Notes under the pieces: model-generated
The model's database searches: none
What the model saw: only the letters and a program-made list of their open reading frames with translations
What the model was told of the DNA's origin: nothing
Assembly: GCA_035601835.1 (NCBI GenBank)
Contig: DATNNM010000011.1
Coordinates: forward strand, 1-64,000
Origin: Candidatus Tumulicola sp.
GTDB taxonomy: Bacteria; Vulcanimicrobiota; Vulcanimicrobiia; Eremiobacterales; Eremiobacteraceae
Direction of reading: 5' to 3'
Length of the DNA stretch: 64,000 nucleotides
Part shown: positions 24,028 to 31,263 of the stretch, one piece after another
Layout: each line of letters begins with the position of its first letter
Numbering within the stretch: the stretch's first letter is position 1
Program-made: the position numbers and the translations under genes

Positions 24028-24867
24028 TTAGGCGGGGCCTTTGCCGCGCGTGAATGCCTCGACGATTCTGATCGGAATGGCGCCGCCCGGCAGCACCAAG
24101 TTCATCGTCTCAGCGCCGATATCGAACAGCGTATCCTTATTGAGCAGCTTCATGAGCGCTGCCTGCGCGGCGCTCTTGGTCGCAGAGATCTCGCCGGAGA
24201 TGCCGTCGAGAGATATCTCTGCGGTTTTCTTCTTCGCCGCCCAGTTGTAGCGATACGCGTAGACCGGCCGCAGGTAGAGATCGATGTTCTTAACCTCCAC
24301 GGTTTCTTCTTGGACCGAATCCGCCTCAACCGGCTTGATGTCGTCGCCGAGCAGATCACGGATCACCGCTGATGCGCGCACGGTCGGCGCGACCACCTGG
24401 GCGTTCTCGGGTGCGAAGTCGCCCGTGATCGCCGACTTGGTGGCCTTGACATACACCGCGAAATTCTTGACCGCTTCGTTGGTGACCGCGTCGATCCAAA
24501 TCTCTTTGCTCGACTCGCGCATGCAATGCGCGATCGCCGGCAACGTGATGGCTTGCTCCTTGACGTCGATCTGATACTGCTGATCGTGGATGGTGACCGA
24601 CTGGACGTGCGGCGGCGACTTGACCGGCAATTTGTACGACTCTTTGCGCTGAAAGGCGACCTTGACGTGGCACGACGCGTTCCACATCGGCTCATAGCGC
24701 AGGCCAAGCTCCTCGAGTTCGATCTCTTCAGGTTTGGGCCGCGAAAACACCTGAGCGATCGTTCCGAAGGCGCTCCCTTTGTGCCCGGCTGCGCGGCCGC
24801 GTGCCTCTTCGGGCGAAACGACCGGCGTAAGACAAAACGCGCCCTGTTCTGCTACCGACAGGTCCAT
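24028..24867 (-). CDS. Conserved-looking protein of unknown function
   Basis: The 279-residue protein (ATG 24867) has no signal peptide or membrane segment. It has a long beta-rich middle (ESYKLPVKSPPHVQSVTIHDQQYQI), a charged segment (PVEADSVQEETVEVKNIDLYLRPVYAYRYNW) and a C-terminal helix pair rich in Ala and Lys ending LPGGAIPIRIVEAFTRGKG. The frame is open to 24969, overlapping the deacetylase gene, so the start is uncertain. I do not recognise the family. Three REP-like hairpins separate it from coaE. Confidence 0.55.
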   Translation of the reverse strand: MDLSVAEQGAFCLTPVVSPEEARGRAAGHKGSAFGTIAQVFSRPKPEEIELEELGLRYEPMWNASCHVKVAFQRKESYKLPVKSPPHVQSVTIHDQQYQIDVKEQAITLPAIAHCMRESSKEIWIDAVTNEAVKNFAVYVKATKSAITGDFAPENAQVVAPTVRASAVIRDLLGDDIKPVEADSVQEETVEVKNIDLYLRPVYAYRYNWAAKKKTAEISLDGISGEISATKSAAQAALMKLLNKDTLFDIGAETMNLVLPGGAIPIRIVEAFTRGKGPA

Positions 24868-24877
24868 GGGAATAAAG

Positions 24878-25663
24878 TTAGCGGGTCGCCGGAGCGGCAC
24901 CTCCGGCTGCATCGTCGCCGTCGGCCCGCAAGAGCTCTGAAACCGTGACGAAGCGATAGCCCTTGGCACGGAGCGAGTCCACTATTTCCGGTATCGCCAA
25001 AACCGTATTGAGTTGGCCGCTATGCATCAAGACGATGCCTCCCGGCTGCGCCCTCGTCAGCACGCGGCGGGCGATCTCCGCGGGCGGCAGCGGCGATTTG
25101 CCGAGGATTTCGGGTGCGTCGTCAGGCGCGTCGCTCCACAATATCGTGCGGTAACCGAGCCGCTGCGCGATGTTGAGCACGCGCGCGTTGTAGCGGCCGT
25201 GCGGCGGCCGGAAAAGCGTGATCGGCTTATTGGCATAACTTTCGAGCAGCGAACCGCAGTCCGCGATCTGCGAGGCGATTTGCATGTCGTTCAAACCGGT
25301 GAGCTTGTAATGGTTGAGCGTGTGATTCCCGATCTCGTCGCCGGAGGCGAGGATGCGCAGCGCGAGTTCCGGATATGCCTGGACGGATCGGCCGACGAGA
25401 AAGAACGTCGCCGGGACGTGCTCCGAATCGAGCGCGTGCAGGAGCAGCGGCGTATAGAAAGGATAGGGACCGTCGTCAAAGGTGAGCGCGATCTCGCGTC
25501 GCGGCGTCGGAACCCACCACACGCGACCATCGGCCGTCTCCGCCCGCAACTCCATGCGCTCTTGCACGAACGGCTCAGCCGTTCGTGCCGCCGCATGCCG
25601 CACCAACGCTGATGGGAACGCGCTCAAGACGATGACAGCGTAAAGCGCAGCGATGCGGATCAT
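24878..25663 (-). CDS. Exported polysaccharide deacetylase (NodB/carbohydrate esterase 4 family)
   Basis: The 261-residue protein has a signal peptide (MIRIAALYAVIVLSAFPSAL) and the NodB domain: TFDDGPYP (motif 1, catalytic Asp and metal Asp), EIGNHTLNHYKLT (motif 2, HxxxH-like metal site), RPPHGRYN (motif 3) and LMHS (motif 5). It probably removes acetyl groups from peptidoglycan or an exopolysaccharide outside the cytoplasmic membrane. The ATG overlaps the stop of the upstream gene (ATGA at 25663-25660), so the two are coupled. Confidence 0.9.
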   Translation of the reverse strand: MIRIAALYAVIVLSAFPSALVRHAAARTAEPFVQERMELRAETADGRVWWVPTPRREIALTFDDGPYPFYTPLLLHALDSEHVPATFFLVGRSVQAYPELALRILASGDEIGNHTLNHYKLTGLNDMQIASQIADCGSLLESYANKPITLFRPPHGRYNARVLNIAQRLGYRTILWSDAPDDAPEILGKSPLPPAEIARRVLTRAQPGGIVLMHSGQLNTVLAIPEIVDSLRAKGYRFVTVSELLRADGDDAAGGAAPATR

Positions 25664-26232
25664 TCGCGCGCCACTTCCGGTGAGATCCATATGCGGCCAA
25701 ACGCCGCGAGGAAGGCCGCATCGGAAAACCCGCTCCGATCCCGAATGGCTTCGTAGGTCGCGCGGTCCGCCGATACCGAGAACATCGTGTTCTGCACGCT
25801 CGTGAGTTTCGCCGTCGGCACGGGAACGGTGGCCCAAACATCGAGCTGCTGGATATCGGGGAAAGTGTCGAACGTCGTCCTGATGAGATTGACCGCCTCT
25901 TGCTCGATCTTCGAAGGACTCAAGTCGTCCGCCGAATGCGGCACTCGAGCGGAAAAACGGATGCCGGCCGAGGTGAAGCCCTCGCTCGAGTAGGCATATA
26001 CCTTGAGGATATTGTGCGTCGGCAGCAGCGGATACGTCGCTTGGAAGAGAAGATTTTCGAGCTGCGGGGAATCGCCCTCGACCCACGGATGCGTCGTCTC
26101 GAACAAGGCCGGCTGCGCAACCGTCGCTTTGCGCGGAAGCGCGCGTCCGTGCACGGCAAACCCCGCCAAAGCGGGGCTGCCGGTCGCGCTCCAGATGGCG
26201 CACGCCGCCAGCGCCGCCAATCCGATCCTCAT
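25660..26232 (-). CDS. Exported protein of unknown function coupled to the deacetylase
   Basis: The 190-residue protein begins with a signal peptide (MRIGLAALAACAIWSATG, cleavage near ALAG). The mature part is a single domain with strands such as NILKVYAYSSEGFTSAGIRFSA and IQQLDVWATVPVP. It has no motif I can name. Overlap of its stop with the deacetylase ATG suggests a joint role at the envelope, for example in carbohydrate binding or control of the enzyme. An upstream ATG at 26268 would add 12 residues; the inner start gives the better signal peptide. Confidence 0.6.
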   Translation of the reverse strand: MRIGLAALAACAIWSATGSPALAGFAVHGRALPRKATVAQPALFETTHPWVEGDSPQLENLLFQATYPLLPTHNILKVYAYSSEGFTSAGIRFSARVPHSADDLSPSKIEQEAVNLIRTTFDTFPDIQQLDVWATVPVPTAKLTSVQNTMFSVSADRATYEAIRDRSGFSDAAFLAAFGRIWISPEVARE

Positions 26233-26299
26233 ATATGTAAAACGTCGTAACGTTTCTAAGCGTTGCATACGGTCCTACATCACGCGGGCGCTTCGCCCG

Positions 26300-27880
26300 T
26301 CAAGTCCTGCGAAGAACTCGGCCCGCCAAAGCACCGGTGACGGCGCCGCGGCTGACCACAGCCTCCCCGTTCACGAAAACATGCTCGATGCCTTCGGAGA
26401 AGCTCTGCGGTTCAAGGTAGGTCGCAGTGTCGGCTATGCGCTCGGAATCGAAGACGACCACGTCGGCGAACCAACCTTCGCGCAGTTCGCCTCGCTGCTT
26501 AAGAGCGAAACGCGTTGCGGGCAGCGACGTCGCGCGGCGCACGGCCTCGGTCAATTCGAGCAGCGACGTGTCTCGCACATAGCGCTTGAACACGCGCGGG
26601 TACGTTCCGAACGCGCGAGGATGCGGGCGGCCCAGAGCGAGCGGCCCGGTCGCGGGCCGGGCCGCGGCGTCGGTGCCGATGCAGGTGTGGCGATACGAAA
26701 GGACCGTCCGGACGTCGTCCTCGCACATGCTGAAGAAGATAGCAGAAACTTCGAGTCCCTCTTCCGCCAGCAGCGCAACGGCGGCGGCAGCCGCGGAGCG
26801 GCCGGTCCGGCGCCCGACGTCATCAAGCGACATCCCCTCCAGAGAGCGATTCTTCTCGCTTGCCGCCTCCGACACGTAGATGTCGCTCCAGCGTCCTGCG
26901 TACTCCAGTTCCAAACGCGCGACGACTAGCGCGGCATAAGGCGGATCGAGCAAGCGCGCCGCCACAGCAGCCGGACCGCCCACGTTGACGTCGGCCGGAA
27001 GGACGGCGGCAAGCGTGGTGCTCGAAGCTTTGTACGGATACTGGTCAAGCGCGACGTCCACGCCGCTGCCGCGAGCGCGCTCGATCCGCGCGAGCGAATC
27101 GTGGACCTTGCCCCAGTTCCGCTTGCCCGCCGCCTTGTGGTGCGATATCTGCACCGCGACTTCGGCGCGGCGTCCGACCTCGAGCGCCTCGTCGACCGCT
27201 TCGAGCATTTCGTCACCTTCGCTGCGCAGGTGCGTCGCGTACAGCGGCGCGTTGGATTGCACCGCCGCGCCTGCCAGCGCGATGAGTTCGGCCGTGTCCG
27301 CAAAGCTGCCCGGAGGATAGATGAGGCCGGATGAGACGCCGGCGGCTCCCTCGTCGCAGGCGGCGCGAACCAGTCGTGTCGCAGCCTCGAGTTGTTCTGG
27401 CGTGAGCGGCGCCGGAGCATCCGCTCCGATCGCCTCGCGCACGACGCCAAGCCCCACCAAGCACGCGAAGTTGAGGGCCGACCCGCTGCGTTCGAGCGCC
27501 GAGAAAAAGCCTGCGAAGTCGCTCCACGCGACCTCGATGCCGTAGCGCCGTCCGAAGCGCTCGCGGCGCGCGTCGTGCATCGGCGCCGAAAGAGGCGCCG
27601 GCGATGAGCCGCAATTACCGCCGATCTCCGTCGTAATGCCTTGGCGTATCTTGCTCTCGGCCAACGGAACGGCGAGCAGCCGCTCGTCCGAGTGCCCGTG
27701 AGCATCGATGAAACCCGGCGCGACGACAAGCCCGGCGCACGCGACCCGCAGCGCGCTGTCGAGGCCGCGACACGAGCCGATGCACGCGATGCGATCGCCC
27801 GCGATCGCGACGTCGGCGACGAACCCCGGCTTTCCGGTGCCGTCCACGATCGTGCCGCCTTCGAGGACCACGTCCAGCAT
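26300..27880 (-). CDS. N-acyl-D-amino-acid deacylase (D-aminoacylase, amidohydrolase family)
   Basis: The 526-residue metal-dependent amidohydrolase has the signature VAPGFIDAHGHSDERL (HxH metal site), GITTEIGGNCGSSPAP (the cysteine ligand region typical of D-aminoacylases), YATHLRSEGDEM, ISHHKAAG and GTDAAARP (catalytic Asp). It hydrolyses N-acyl-D-amino acids, useful in recycling D-amino acids from peptidoglycan or foreign peptides. It has no signal peptide and stands alone, divergent from the KGG protein gene. Confidence 0.9.
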   Translation of the reverse strand: MLDVVLEGGTIVDGTGKPGFVADVAIAGDRIACIGSCRGLDSALRVACAGLVVAPGFIDAHGHSDERLLAVPLAESKIRQGITTEIGGNCGSSPAPLSAPMHDARRERFGRRYGIEVAWSDFAGFFSALERSGSALNFACLVGLGVVREAIGADAPAPLTPEQLEAATRLVRAACDEGAAGVSSGLIYPPGSFADTAELIALAGAAVQSNAPLYATHLRSEGDEMLEAVDEALEVGRRAEVAVQISHHKAAGKRNWGKVHDSLARIERARGSGVDVALDQYPYKASSTTLAAVLPADVNVGGPAAVAARLLDPPYAALVVARLELEYAGRWSDIYVSEAASEKNRSLEGMSLDDVGRRTGRSAAAAAVALLAEEGLEVSAIFFSMCEDDVRTVLSYRHTCIGTDAAARPATGPLALGRPHPRAFGTYPRVFKRYVRDTSLLELTEAVRRATSLPATRFALKQRGELREGWFADVVVFDSERIADTATYLEPQSFSEGIEHVFVNGEAVVSRGAVTGALAGRVLRRT

Positions 27881-27972
27881 TTCCGGACCCTATTCGTCCG
27901 AACGCAGGAGCCCCGCCTGTTGGGACAAGCTCAGCAAGCGGATGATTTTTAGGACCGCCCGGTTCGGGAATA

Positions 27973-27984
27973 CATCTATAGATG
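27973..27984. promoter_or_regulatory. 12-bp perfect palindrome upstream of the KGG gene
   Basis: CATCTATAGATG is perfectly self-complementary. It lies 76 bp before the KGG ATG in the divergent spacer, where a regulator could act on either gene. No sigma factor signature is convincing. Confidence 0.35.
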
Positions 27985-28059
27985 GGACGGGCCAGCGAGA
28001 GGGCGGCTAGCTTGGGGCCGCGCCTAACACACAGATAGCTCGAGGATTGTGATCATCAT

Positions 28060-28362
28060 ATGCCCATTGAGAAACGTCCGCGGCCGAGCCGGGGCGGTGA
28101 AATGACCGTCCGCGAAGCCGGGAAAAAAGGCGGCGACGCCGTTCGCAAAAAATACGGGCCGACGTTTTACGAGGAGATCGGCCGTAAGGGCGGCGAGGCC
28201 ACCAAGGAGCGGCACGGCGCCGGCTTCTATGGCAATATTGGTCAAAAAGGCGGCAATGCCGTCAAGGATAAGTATGGCACCGGCTTTTACGAACAGATCG
28301 GGCACAAGGGCGGGCAAAAAGTCAAACGCCTGATCGAAGAAGCGCGCAAGAAAGCGGTCTGA
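28060..28362 (+). CDS. KGG-repeat stress protein (GsiB-like)
   Basis: The 100-residue, very hydrophilic protein has four repeats of the KGG type (AGKKGGDAVRKKYG, GRKGGEATKERHG, GQKGGNAVKDKYG, GHKGGQKVKR), each followed by FYEEIG-like spacers. GsiB and related proteins behave like LEA/hydrophilins and protect against desiccation or starvation; their genes are usually under general stress control. The repeats are about 22 residues and near-identical, suggesting internal duplication. No ribosome-binding site of note; the start is supported by the repeat register. Confidence 0.85.
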   Translation: MPIEKRPRPSRGGEMTVREAGKKGGDAVRKKYGPTFYEEIGRKGGEATKERHGAGFYGNIGQKGGNAVKDKYGTGFYEQIGHKGGQKVKRLIEEARKKAV

Positions 28363-28367
28363 AGAGA

Positions 28368-28958
28368 CTACTTCATGTCGGGCGGGCGTGCATTCGGTCC
28401 GATATCGGCCGACGACGTCCCGAGCGTGAGCGCCCCAGTCGAAAGATTGATGTTCAAGCGCTTGGTCACGAGCGCAACCCCATGATACTCAAGCTTGACG
28501 GTCGAGGGGCAGATGAGCGTCTGCGTCGAGTTGTTCCACACCAGCTGCTGGGTGCGAAACGTCTGCGTCTCCCCACCACCGACCGACCACACATGCACGC
28601 CGTGTGTCGCCGTGTAGTTCTGCGTCCGCGAATCCAGGATCACTTCTGCCGCGACAAGTTTGTACGCCGGCTTGTTGCGCAAGAGGTACGTCGCGCGCGC
28701 GTCGTGATACCTGATGATCGCGCCGTCAATGCTGGCCTCTGACGTCACTGCCGCGAATCGCCAGGAAGAATGGCCGCCGCCGACCGCCTGGCCTTTCACA
28801 TCGTGCACCACGATGGTCGTGTCCTGTTGCTGGTGCGCCGTGACGTCCGGCATGAACAGTCCGCTGATGAGATAGTAGCCGATGGCGGCGAAGAACGCGA
28901 CAGCGGCGACGATCGCCAAAGTCTTCCAGCGGAACAGCGCGCGAACGGTCAGCTCCAT
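28368..28958 (-). CDS. LptC-like lipopolysaccharide transport/assembly protein
   Basis: The 196-residue protein has one N-terminal membrane anchor (TLAIVAAVAFFAAIGYYLISG) and a periplasmic beta-jellyroll pattern of the LptA/LptC type, visible in ARATYLLRNKPAYKLVAAEVILDS, TQQLVWNNSTQTLICPS and LNINLSTG. In lipopolysaccharide export LptC receives the lipid from the LptBFG extractor and passes it to LptA. It ends the minus-strand pair with lnt (6 bp spacing) and stands near lptD and an lptF/G gene, which supports the role. No lptA or lptB is in the window. Confidence 0.75.
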   Translation of the reverse strand: MELTVRALFRWKTLAIVAAVAFFAAIGYYLISGLFMPDVTAHQQQDTTIVVHDVKGQAVGGGHSSWRFAAVTSEASIDGAIIRYHDARATYLLRNKPAYKLVAAEVILDSRTQNYTATHGVHVWSVGGGETQTFRTQQLVWNNSTQTLICPSTVKLEYHGVALVTKRLNINLSTGALTLGTSSADIGPNARPPDMK

Positions 28959-28964
28959 GCTCGG

Positions 28965-30497
28965 CTATTTCGACGGCGCGCGCGCCGCGTCTGCCTTCGG
29001 TCCGATGAATCCGCACACGATAGCGACGAGCGCCAGCCCCAGCAGCCAACCGGCGCCGAATCGGAGATACGGCGTGTCGACGGGCTCCCCGACGGATCCG
29101 ACGAGCACGCCCACCGTATCGAGCGGGATCTCGCCCTTGATCCGGCCTGAAGGATCGATGATCTGCGAAATGCCGGTGTCGGCTCCGCGTATGACCCAAC
29201 GGCCGGTCTGCACCGCATCGATGACGGCCATGTCCGCATGCATGTACGGACCGGCGGAGGTTCCAAACCACGCGTCGTCGGTGACGATGAGCAGCGTGGT
29301 CGCGCCGGCCAGCGCGGTGGCGCGAGCGTACGACGAATAGGCGGACTCGAAGCAGATCAGCAGCCCAAGCTTCAGATCGCCGGCCTGCAGCACGCCCGGT
29401 CCCGGGCCGTGCGAGAAGGTCGAGGCGCGCTCGAAGCAATTCACGTCCCCGCAGCGCAGCGGAATTTTGCGGAACAGCCAATCGAGCGGCAAGAACTCCG
29501 CGAACGGCACGAGGATGTGCTTTTGATAGATGCCGCCGAGGCCGCCGAACGGCGTGAGATCGATCACGACGTTGTACATCGCGCCCGGGGCCGGCGAGTC
29601 GAGCGTGCCGGCCAGGATCCAGGTGCGCGTCTCGCGCGCCAGCCGTTCGAGGCCGGCAAGCAGCTCGGGTTTCTCCACCGGGAACTCGGTGATCGCCGTC
29701 TCCGGCCATATCACGACGCGCGCTCCGCTGCGAGCGGCGGCACGCGTGAGCTGCGAGTACACCTCGATCGTTTGCGAGAAGATCGCCGGCGACCACTTGA
29801 CGCGCTGCGAAATATTGCCTTGGACGATCGCCACCTTGGTCGTGGCCGCGGGCAAGACGACGCGCGAGCGCGCAACGTCTCCCGCGACGATCGACACGGC
29901 GAGCACGGCGAGGACGACGCCGCCGGCCAAGCGCGCCCGGCCATCGCCGAAAACGATCCCCGCAAGCGCCCCGTTCGCCAATACGATGATCGCGGTCAAT
30001 CCGTAGACGCCTGCATACGCAGCCATCGGCAGCAGCCAGGCGAGGTGCGGCGCGATCGCGCCCAGCTGCCCGAACGGCATGCTCACCGAGCCGATGGTCC
30101 GCAGCGCTTCCCAGATCAGCCACGCCGCGGGCGCTGCGAACACCATCGCCGCGCCGAAGCGACCGCGCGCCATGACGGCGACGAGAGCGGCGACGATCGC
30201 GACCGAAAAACCCTCAATGCCCGCGAACAACACGAGCGTCAGGTACTTGAAATTGCCGATCTCGTCGCCGAGGGAATTCGTCGTCCACGAGAAGAGCAGC
30301 CCGCACATGATGAAACCGGACAACCAACCCCACCACAGAGCCGACTTCCAGGACGACCTCGACCACAGCCAGAACAACGGGACCAAAGCCGCAAACGCGA
30401 GCAGCGTAAGATTCGCTTTAGGAAAGGCCAGCACGATCGCTAGCGGGCACGCGATCGCCAAGGCCGCTTTTGTGTAGAATGAAATCTTTTGCGTCAC
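28965..30497 (-). CDS. lnt: Apolipoprotein N-acyltransferase
   Basis: The 510-residue protein has six or more membrane segments and a periplasmic nitrilase-like domain with the catalytic triad: Glu in WPETAITEFP, Lys in YQKHILVPFAEFLP and Cys in LLICFESAYSSYA. It adds the third acyl chain to lipoproteins, a step typical of diderms. GTG 30497 is the likely start; the frame is open to 30563, but that stretch is Arg-rich and antisense to the lipoprotein gene. The 5' end overlaps the divergent lipoprotein start by about 19 bp, an odd arrangement that could mean one start is further inside. Confidence 0.93.
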   Translation of the reverse strand: MTQKISFYTKAALAIACPLAIVLAFPKANLTLLAFAALVPLFWLWSRSSWKSALWWGWLSGFIMCGLLFSWTTNSLGDEIGNFKYLTLVLFAGIEGFSVAIVAALVAVMARGRFGAAMVFAAPAAWLIWEALRTIGSVSMPFGQLGAIAPHLAWLLPMAAYAGVYGLTAIIVLANGALAGIVFGDGRARLAGGVVLAVLAVSIVAGDVARSRVVLPAATTKVAIVQGNISQRVKWSPAIFSQTIEVYSQLTRAAARSGARVVIWPETAITEFPVEKPELLAGLERLARETRTWILAGTLDSPAPGAMYNVVIDLTPFGGLGGIYQKHILVPFAEFLPLDWLFRKIPLRCGDVNCFERASTFSHGPGPGVLQAGDLKLGLLICFESAYSSYARATALAGATTLLIVTDDAWFGTSAGPYMHADMAVIDAVQTGRWVIRGADTGISQIIDPSGRIKGEIPLDTVGVLVGSVGEPVDTPYLRFGAGWLLGLALVAIVCGFIGPKADAARAPSK

Positions 30498-31252
30498 AAA
30501 ACTTCGGCTTCGCGCTCCTGCGCGGAGCGTCCGCCTTGGCCGCCCTCGCCGTTTTGGCGACATCGTGCGGTCGTGGTCCCGTCACACCGAGCACGGGAGC
30601 GGTGACCGCCGGGACGATCACGTTCCAGTTCACCGTATCGGGTACCATCGTGCCGAGCCAGGGCGACTACATCATCGCCGTGAACTCGAACACCGACCCC
30701 AACACCGACGTCAATTCTAACGAAACCCCGGGCGAGCCGACCGTGGCCGAGGCACAGGCGGGCACCTTCACCCACTGGGATCAAGAGTTCGTCTACGGCT
30801 TCGATACGTCGACGTCGCCGAACGGCTTCGCGCTCTCGTACAAGGCGGTCACCGCCGGCGGCGGCATCACGTTCGTGCCGATCATCTTGACGACCAACCA
30901 GTTCATCTTCAATCCGACGCAAAGCGTCGGCGGCACGAACAACACGTTCTCGATCACCCTGCCGATCGCTATCTTCTCGATCCGCGCCAACACCCAGTCG
31001 ACCAGCCCGCCTACGGTCACGACGCCGCCCGCGGTCCGGCTGCACGTCAACTACATCACCACCGATACGGGGCGCACGCCGCAGGATCAGCTGGGCTGTT
31101 GCGGAGTCAGCACGACCGGCTTCGACTTGGTCGTCTTGCTCAACGCGGGCATGCAGATCTATCAGAACCAGTTGACGACGCCGCCCGGCAAGCCCGGTCC
31201 GTCAAACCCGAATCTGTTCATAACCGGCGGCATGATCACGGTCAATCCGTAG
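30479..31252 (+). CDS. Exported protein, probable lipoprotein, of unknown function
   Basis: The 257-residue protein has a signal sequence ending in a lipobox-like LATSC, then a Thr/Asn/Val-rich body with beta-sandwich character (GTITFQFTVSGTIV, NTFSITLPIAIFSIRAN). A Cys pair GCCGVS lies late in the chain. No domain is recognised. It is an island on the plus strand inside the minus-strand envelope cluster (lnt, lptD). It shares no clear partner. Confidence 0.65.
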   Translation: MKSFASQNFGFALLRGASALAALAVLATSCGRGPVTPSTGAVTAGTITFQFTVSGTIVPSQGDYIIAVNSNTDPNTDVNSNETPGEPTVAEAQAGTFTHWDQEFVYGFDTSTSPNGFALSYKAVTAGGGITFVPIILTTNQFIFNPTQSVGGTNNTFSITLPIAIFSIRANTQSTSPPTVTTPPAVRLHVNYITTDTGRTPQDQLGCCGVSTTGFDLVVLLNAGMQIYQNQLTTPPGKPGPSNPNLFITGGMITVNP

Positions 31253-31263
31253 ATCCCCGATCG

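Noticed and set aside
28060-28362. KGG repeats as a tandem DNA repeat or CRISPR-like array
   Set aside because: The repeat is at the protein level with about 66-bp period, diverged at the DNA level, and in frame throughout.
28726-30123. 465-codon minus-strand frame within lnt in another register
   Set aside because: Its Arg-rich product is a frame shadow of lnt, whose catalytic motifs are all present in the real frame.
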